DNA from: Limnanthes douglasii subsp. nivea
Lineage: Eukaryota > Streptophyta > Magnoliopsida > Brassicales > Limnanthaceae
Assembly (NCBI GenBank): GCA_036936605.1
Contig: JAUPFV010000002.1
Span: 123,798,376 to 123,862,375, forward strand
Length of the DNA stretch: 64,000 bases
Direction of reading: 5' to 3'
Shown: positions 59,849-64,000 of the stretch, piece after piece
Layout of the letters: every line of letters starts with the position of its first letter
Position numbering within the stretch: the stretch's first letter is position 1
Notes under the pieces: model-generated
Told to the model about the DNA's origin: nothing
What the model saw: only the letters and a program-made list of their open reading frames with translations
Databases searched by the model: none
Program-made: the position numbers and the translations under genes

Positions 59849-60760
59849 TTATTCCTTATCGTGTCGCCTTTTGGTCTCCTTGCAATATGCGTACTTTACC
59901 ACTGATCCCATACTGGTGATAAGTACAAGACACGGTCTTGAAGTCATGGATTCATGGCCTTTGAAAATCACGTTGCATGGGGTATGCGTGTCTAGCACGA
60001 CAAAGTCGGAAACCTTAAACTTACTCCGTTTCTCGTTCCAATTGACACCTCCAAATATGTTATTTCCATAGGTATGATGGATTGAATATTGAAGCCTATC
60101 ACGGGATGGAAGGTTGGACGCATAACGATCTCGAAGGGAAGTTATCTCATGGATGAGCTGAACATAACATTCATTATTGCTCTCGTATACACCCAAATCC
60201 GTCGAGATTATCCCTAACAATATCAACCATGATCAAGAGGGACATCATCGTGTAAATAGACGACAAACTTGCGATCTTTATCTGTAAAAAAGATGTTGGG
60301 CATGCATTGGGGGCATGTGCTTTAATTAGGTCGACTCTTGGCATATTGATGGAAGAAGTTAACCCTTATATGTAAAGCTTTCTAAAGTTATGTGCATAAC
60401 CCATTCGATTGGTTCCTCCGTGGATAGTTAGAATGTAGGTTTTAGACTTCTCGCATCTATCTTATTCTCTTTCGAGACGATGCTCAGGTCAATCCACCTC
60501 ATCTCTTGTTTTCTTACCTTGGGAATGAGAGCCTCGGGACGTATTTCAAGAGATGTGTGCCACTCTTGCTAGCATTGGTCGAGTCGCTTGACAAAATACC
60601 TTAGATACTCTCTCTCGGTCATTGGATCTATATTTTACCAATCGAAATTCCTTTATGGTATACCCATGGTCTTGGTAATATTCACATAGTTTATTGTAAT
60701 TTTATGTTGCTGAGTGTGTGAACATCTTTCCCGAATGGGCTAAAAGGTCTGTATTTTATT
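59849..60760 (-). pseudogene. Relic J: gypsy gag nucleocapsid and protease, minus strand
   Basis: Minus strand near 60700-60640 reads LCEYYQDHGYTIKEFRLVK, matching the gypsy CCHC-type knuckle (CEYH-x-DHGH-x-x-x-C) with the last Cys lost. EYLRYFVKRLD follows in another frame. At 60100-59849 FKVSDFVVLDTHTPCNVIFKG and VVKYAYCKETK match the C-terminal half of a gypsy protease. No intact frame remains. Upstream sequence (60760-61640) should be gag but is not recognisable. Confidence 0.6.
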
Positions 60761-60841
60761 TTGACCATAGAGATAAGCGTCGGAAACAGTTAATGATGGA
60801 TTGTTAGCCTACTTATTTGGGTGGAAACGCTGCCATGTATT

Positions 60842-60868
60842 CTTTCAACATGTCATGCATGTTGAAAG
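60842..60868. repeat. Perfect 11-bp hairpin, partly duplicated nearby
   Basis: CTTTCAACATG (60842-60852) and its complement CATGTTGAAAG (60858-60868) with a 5-base loop. The left arm with loop, TTTCAACATGTCATGCATGT, recurs about 80 bp to the right near 60920. No known function. Confidence 0.6.
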
Positions 60869-61380
60869 CTGCCACGTTAGAAGAAGTATGTTGTGTGTGA
60901 TCAGTTGTGAAACATCTCTTCTTTCAACATGTCATGCATGTCTAGTCATTAAGCTGTCATCGCTCTTGTGTTGGTGACTTTCATAGGTTGTGCGTTGGCA
61001 TTATCTGATAGTGTTGGCTTGTTGTTAGCATCACTTTTCATTGAGGGTTAACTACACTACGAATTTGTATATGTGAACTAAACGCATGGTTTTTCATAGC
61101 TTATTTCGTAGGCCCGTATCACTTCTCTTTTAGGGAATTATTATGATGACTATTCGTAGTACGAAAATTAGGTATGTCTTCACTCGAATTCATCATGATG
61201 CTTATTACAGGGTCGAAGTTTTCTTCTAGACACGTTCCTTCCAACTTATATTATGCAATGAATTCTTATTGTTAGATGACTGATGAATTCCTACTTGGGA
61301 CAGCTTGGCCAGATCTTGAGGAAACCTTCGCCATGTCTCGAGACAAGCTTGTCCAAGTCTTGATGCAAGCTTAGCCAATT

Positions 61381-63158
61381 TTTACGAGCCTTCCACCTGC
61401 TTTTCATTGATTACCCCTAGTATCCCCTTATGACCCTCACTTTTTCTCCCACCACGTATTTTATGTATTGATGATGTTGTGAATGGGGTGTTGAGTGAAG
61501 CACTATGAATCCCTACATCTCCATCTCATGGTGATATGTTATGGGAGACTATAGGGTGGTATGATGGCACGACCTGTAATGGGATGCTGGATCCGATGTT
61601 AGATCTCATATTGTGTTGATAGCTGGTTAGGATATATGATTGTGCTTGTTCTCAGTAATGGAATAAAAATGGCGAGGCAAAAATCACCTAAATTATGACA
61701 CTTTAATAATTTTGACAAATAAATATCAATTGTAAAATAATGAAAGAATTTGAAATAAATATGTGAAGAACACATGTATTTTATTTATGATGTAGATTAC
61801 AAAATGATATCTACTTTGGTTGCTACTATTCTCTCTAGATTTCACCCAACATTACAAATTGGTGCGGATAAAAATCACCCAAATCCGTCGATCCACAGTG
61901 GAGAAGTAAAATCTCTCAAAACTGACTGAACCAAAAATATAAAACGCAAAGAATATTGAAAAATCAAATACGATAAGAGCTTGGCTAACTATGTGAAGAA
62001 CTATTGCATATATTTTGTAAATTGAATTAAATTTTCTTTGATTCTTTGTTTTTACTAGTCACTCTAAATTTGACCCCCTTACCAAGATTACATCCGCTCA
62101 ATATATAATTCTCTTGATTTGGCTAAGTCTCAGGTTCCTGGCTCCTCATTAGCGCATCATTTCCCGTTCTTCCAGATGTTTTTTCAGACGAAGGTACGTC
62201 CTTTGGGGCAATTTTTTCGTACAACGTCATATTGTGCTCCCATATGTATGTCAGACACGGTTTTCGTACGTCTCGACGGTAATCGGAGGATGAAATAAAT
62301 TATACGAGCTAATTTTTCGCGGTTAAATTATCCAAATACGTTAAGTATGAGATTAATATGAATGATTTATTGAATATTTGTGTGGTAGGTTCTGGCTCGG
62401 GGTCGGAAGCTTTGCGCATGATCACTGGGTTAGTTTCCACTGTCGAATATAATTAATTAACTTGTAATTTACTTGAGATATGCTGACCGAATAAAAATTG
62501 ACTTTGGTTGTAGAAAACTCGACAATCGATGAGGGTTGGCTGACCATGCTTAGAGTTTGGGTCGAATGAGAGAGGATTGTACTGTTTGTATTTGGGTTGA
62601 ATCATCTACTGCCCCGATAGCCAAGTATGTAGGGTCGGTGTATCGTGGTTCCTCGCTACCTGAGATCTTAGGATAAATTGTTATCTCGCCTAATCAAGTT
62701 GTTCATCAAAGTTCGGGTACACCCGATGCCCACTCGGCCGGTATATTTTGATCAATTTGTCTGACTTCAAGTGGCTTATTTTCTGGATTGGTCTGCGCTT
62801 TCTCTCAAAAGTATTTAGATTATTATTTTGGGCCTGTGGTTGTTGGGATTCTTTATTTTCCTCGAGTATAACGGGTATGTTGGTCTTATTGGAAAATAGA
62901 TCATGTCATGGTCTCACACGTGTCTCTTACTTATTAGGTACATGTCATTTGTGGTTCTCAACGGACCGCCTCTTGAACTGACCGACGCTCAAATAATGAT
63001 GCTATCTTTCTAGCCCTGCAAGAGTGTCAGACGGTGACATGTGTCTTCCAACCATTCAAAGAACGTCAACTCACCCTATAAAAAAACGACTCTTAGGCTT
63101 CCCGATGCTCTAGTCGATTGCGCTTCTCCATAAAAAGACCAGTTGATTAGAAAGTTTC
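61381..63158. other. Intergenic or decayed element sequence
   Basis: No confident gene. The plus-strand frame at 62748-62981 lacks a recognisable domain. Part of this should be the 3' LTR of the element that owns the antisense gene at 63271, but no LTR boundary was identified. Confidence 0.3.
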
Positions 63159-63166
63159 TATATAAT
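63159..63166 (+). promoter_or_regulatory. TATA box of the relic K antisense gene
   Basis: TATATAAT on the plus strand, about 105 bp before the ATG at 63271. Placement parallels elements A and H. Confidence 0.5.
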
Positions 63167-63270
63167 TACCTCTCATAACTTTATCATTTATCCTTAGAGA
63201 GTTTATAAAGAGAGAAAATGATTTTATCCCGTTTTATCTAGTAAGATGAAGTAGATTGCCATCTTTGTTT

Positions 63271-63531
63271 ATGAAAAATCTTGCATCAAGCAAAAAAAAA
63301 ACCCAAGAAAAAAAACTTGTTTTCGGTCTCTATGATTACTTCAGTATCTTTGAAACAACTTCTGAATACAAAACTGTGGGTTTAATTGAAAACTGCTCGA
63401 ACTTCTCTTCCCACACAACTTTATACAATTTTTTCGACCCCAACCAACACCGTTCTTCTGGACAAACCTTCCCTACTACTCTTGCCTCAACTCTTTATCT
63501 AAGCCCGAACTCCACCTTTGATCAAGGTTGA
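63271..63531 (+). pseudogene. Relic K antisense gene, N-terminal part
   Basis: From ATG 63271 the frame starts with a Lys-rich segment (ASSKKK) and continues KLVFGLYDYFSIFE, TSEYKTVGLIENCSNFSSH. It aligns with the N-terminal block of the element H antisense gene (KPVFGLID, SIIERADEYRVAELIHNGPISH). The frame ends at a TGA at 63529-63531. Sequence to the window end is probably the decayed continuation. The owning gypsy element would be on the minus strand with its pol to the right of the window. Confidence 0.65.
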
Positions 63532-64000
63532 CCTTCCCGTGCCGATCGATCCTCTTTCTCAACTCTAAACATTTCACCAGCAAAATGTTCCAGTTATCAA
63601 TTTTTAGTTAAGGGAGATTGAGCACTTCATCGTTATCCAATGCTCCTGAGATTATTCAACTAACCCCAACCATTACGGGCATTCACACTAGCCATAAAAC
63701 TACTATATTATCTGGGGTGTGGTATTGCGTGATTCAGAATAGACACAAGAGCAGAAACTTAGGGATGTTGACACTGCTGCCGTAACTCAAAACTAAGCTG
63801 AGTTAATTCAGAACTGTGTTCATGTCGAACCCAGGTAAACCTTACTCCCGTCCCTAAGGAATTTATTGTCGCAAAAAATGGTTTACCGATAAAAATAAAA
63901 CAATAGGGGGCGTCCCACACTATCACGACGTAAAACCCAAATAAAAATGATGCCTTGTCCTCTAAAAATATCCGAATAGAAATCCGCGATGCTAAAATTT

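Overview
The window is nuclear DNA of a flowering plant, most likely a eudicot. It is AT-rich and gene-poor. It is built mainly of nested and decayed retrotransposons around one large intron-containing host gene. No bacterial, organellar or RNA-gene features were recognised. All coordinates, alignments and mismatch counts were read by eye.

Left part (1-23 kb): a stack of Ty3/gypsy elements whose structure fits the Tat (Ogre/Retand/Grande-type) lineage. Element A (386-10635, minus) is complete, with two 378-bp LTRs and a GGGAT target duplication. It sits inside the protease of an older minus-strand element B, whose 5' LTR lies at about 12222-12594. B lies next to the integrase region of a still older minus relic C (to about 15165). 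Relic C stands head-to-head with plus-strand relic D (about 15540-23000). D carries a hAT-type MITE with 8-bp flanking repeats (20284-21397).

Middle (23.7-37 kb): a nearly full-length but inactivated L1-type LINE (LINE-1, minus, about 23764-30420); the 5' end of another gypsy relic E (plus, 31078-32400); and a small gag-only copia derivative between about 263-bp direct repeats (33723-35065).

Host gene (37.3-47.2 kb, minus): eleven coding exons joining in phase to 1277 codons. The product fuses a plant mobile domain (MAIN/MAIL1-type, 'phosphatase 7 long form') to a PP7-like phosphatase domain that has lost three of six metal ligands. The 3' end of the gene is tandemly duplicated. Its largest intron holds copia relics.

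Right part (47.8-64 kb): a second LINE fragment fused abruptly to a 5'-truncated gypsy element H (50014-about 55425), then a copia relic, a 1.3-kb array of about 22-bp repeats, a minus-strand gypsy relic J, and the start of another antisense element gene (63271 onward).

Main pattern: at least three, probably four, of the gypsy copies carry the same extra gene between pol and the 3' LTR, on the opposite strand to gag-pol. In the three copies where the 5' end is visible, a TATA motif lies about 95-110 bp before the ATG. The protein has a short conserved N-terminal block, a Ser-rich region, a 'putative gypsy type transposon' domain, basic clusters, and coiled-coil and acidic ends. Tandem repeats of copy-specific sequence lie in the gap where the two genes converge. 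The window therefore places a pseudophosphatase-fused silencing-type host gene among many generations of silenced elements.
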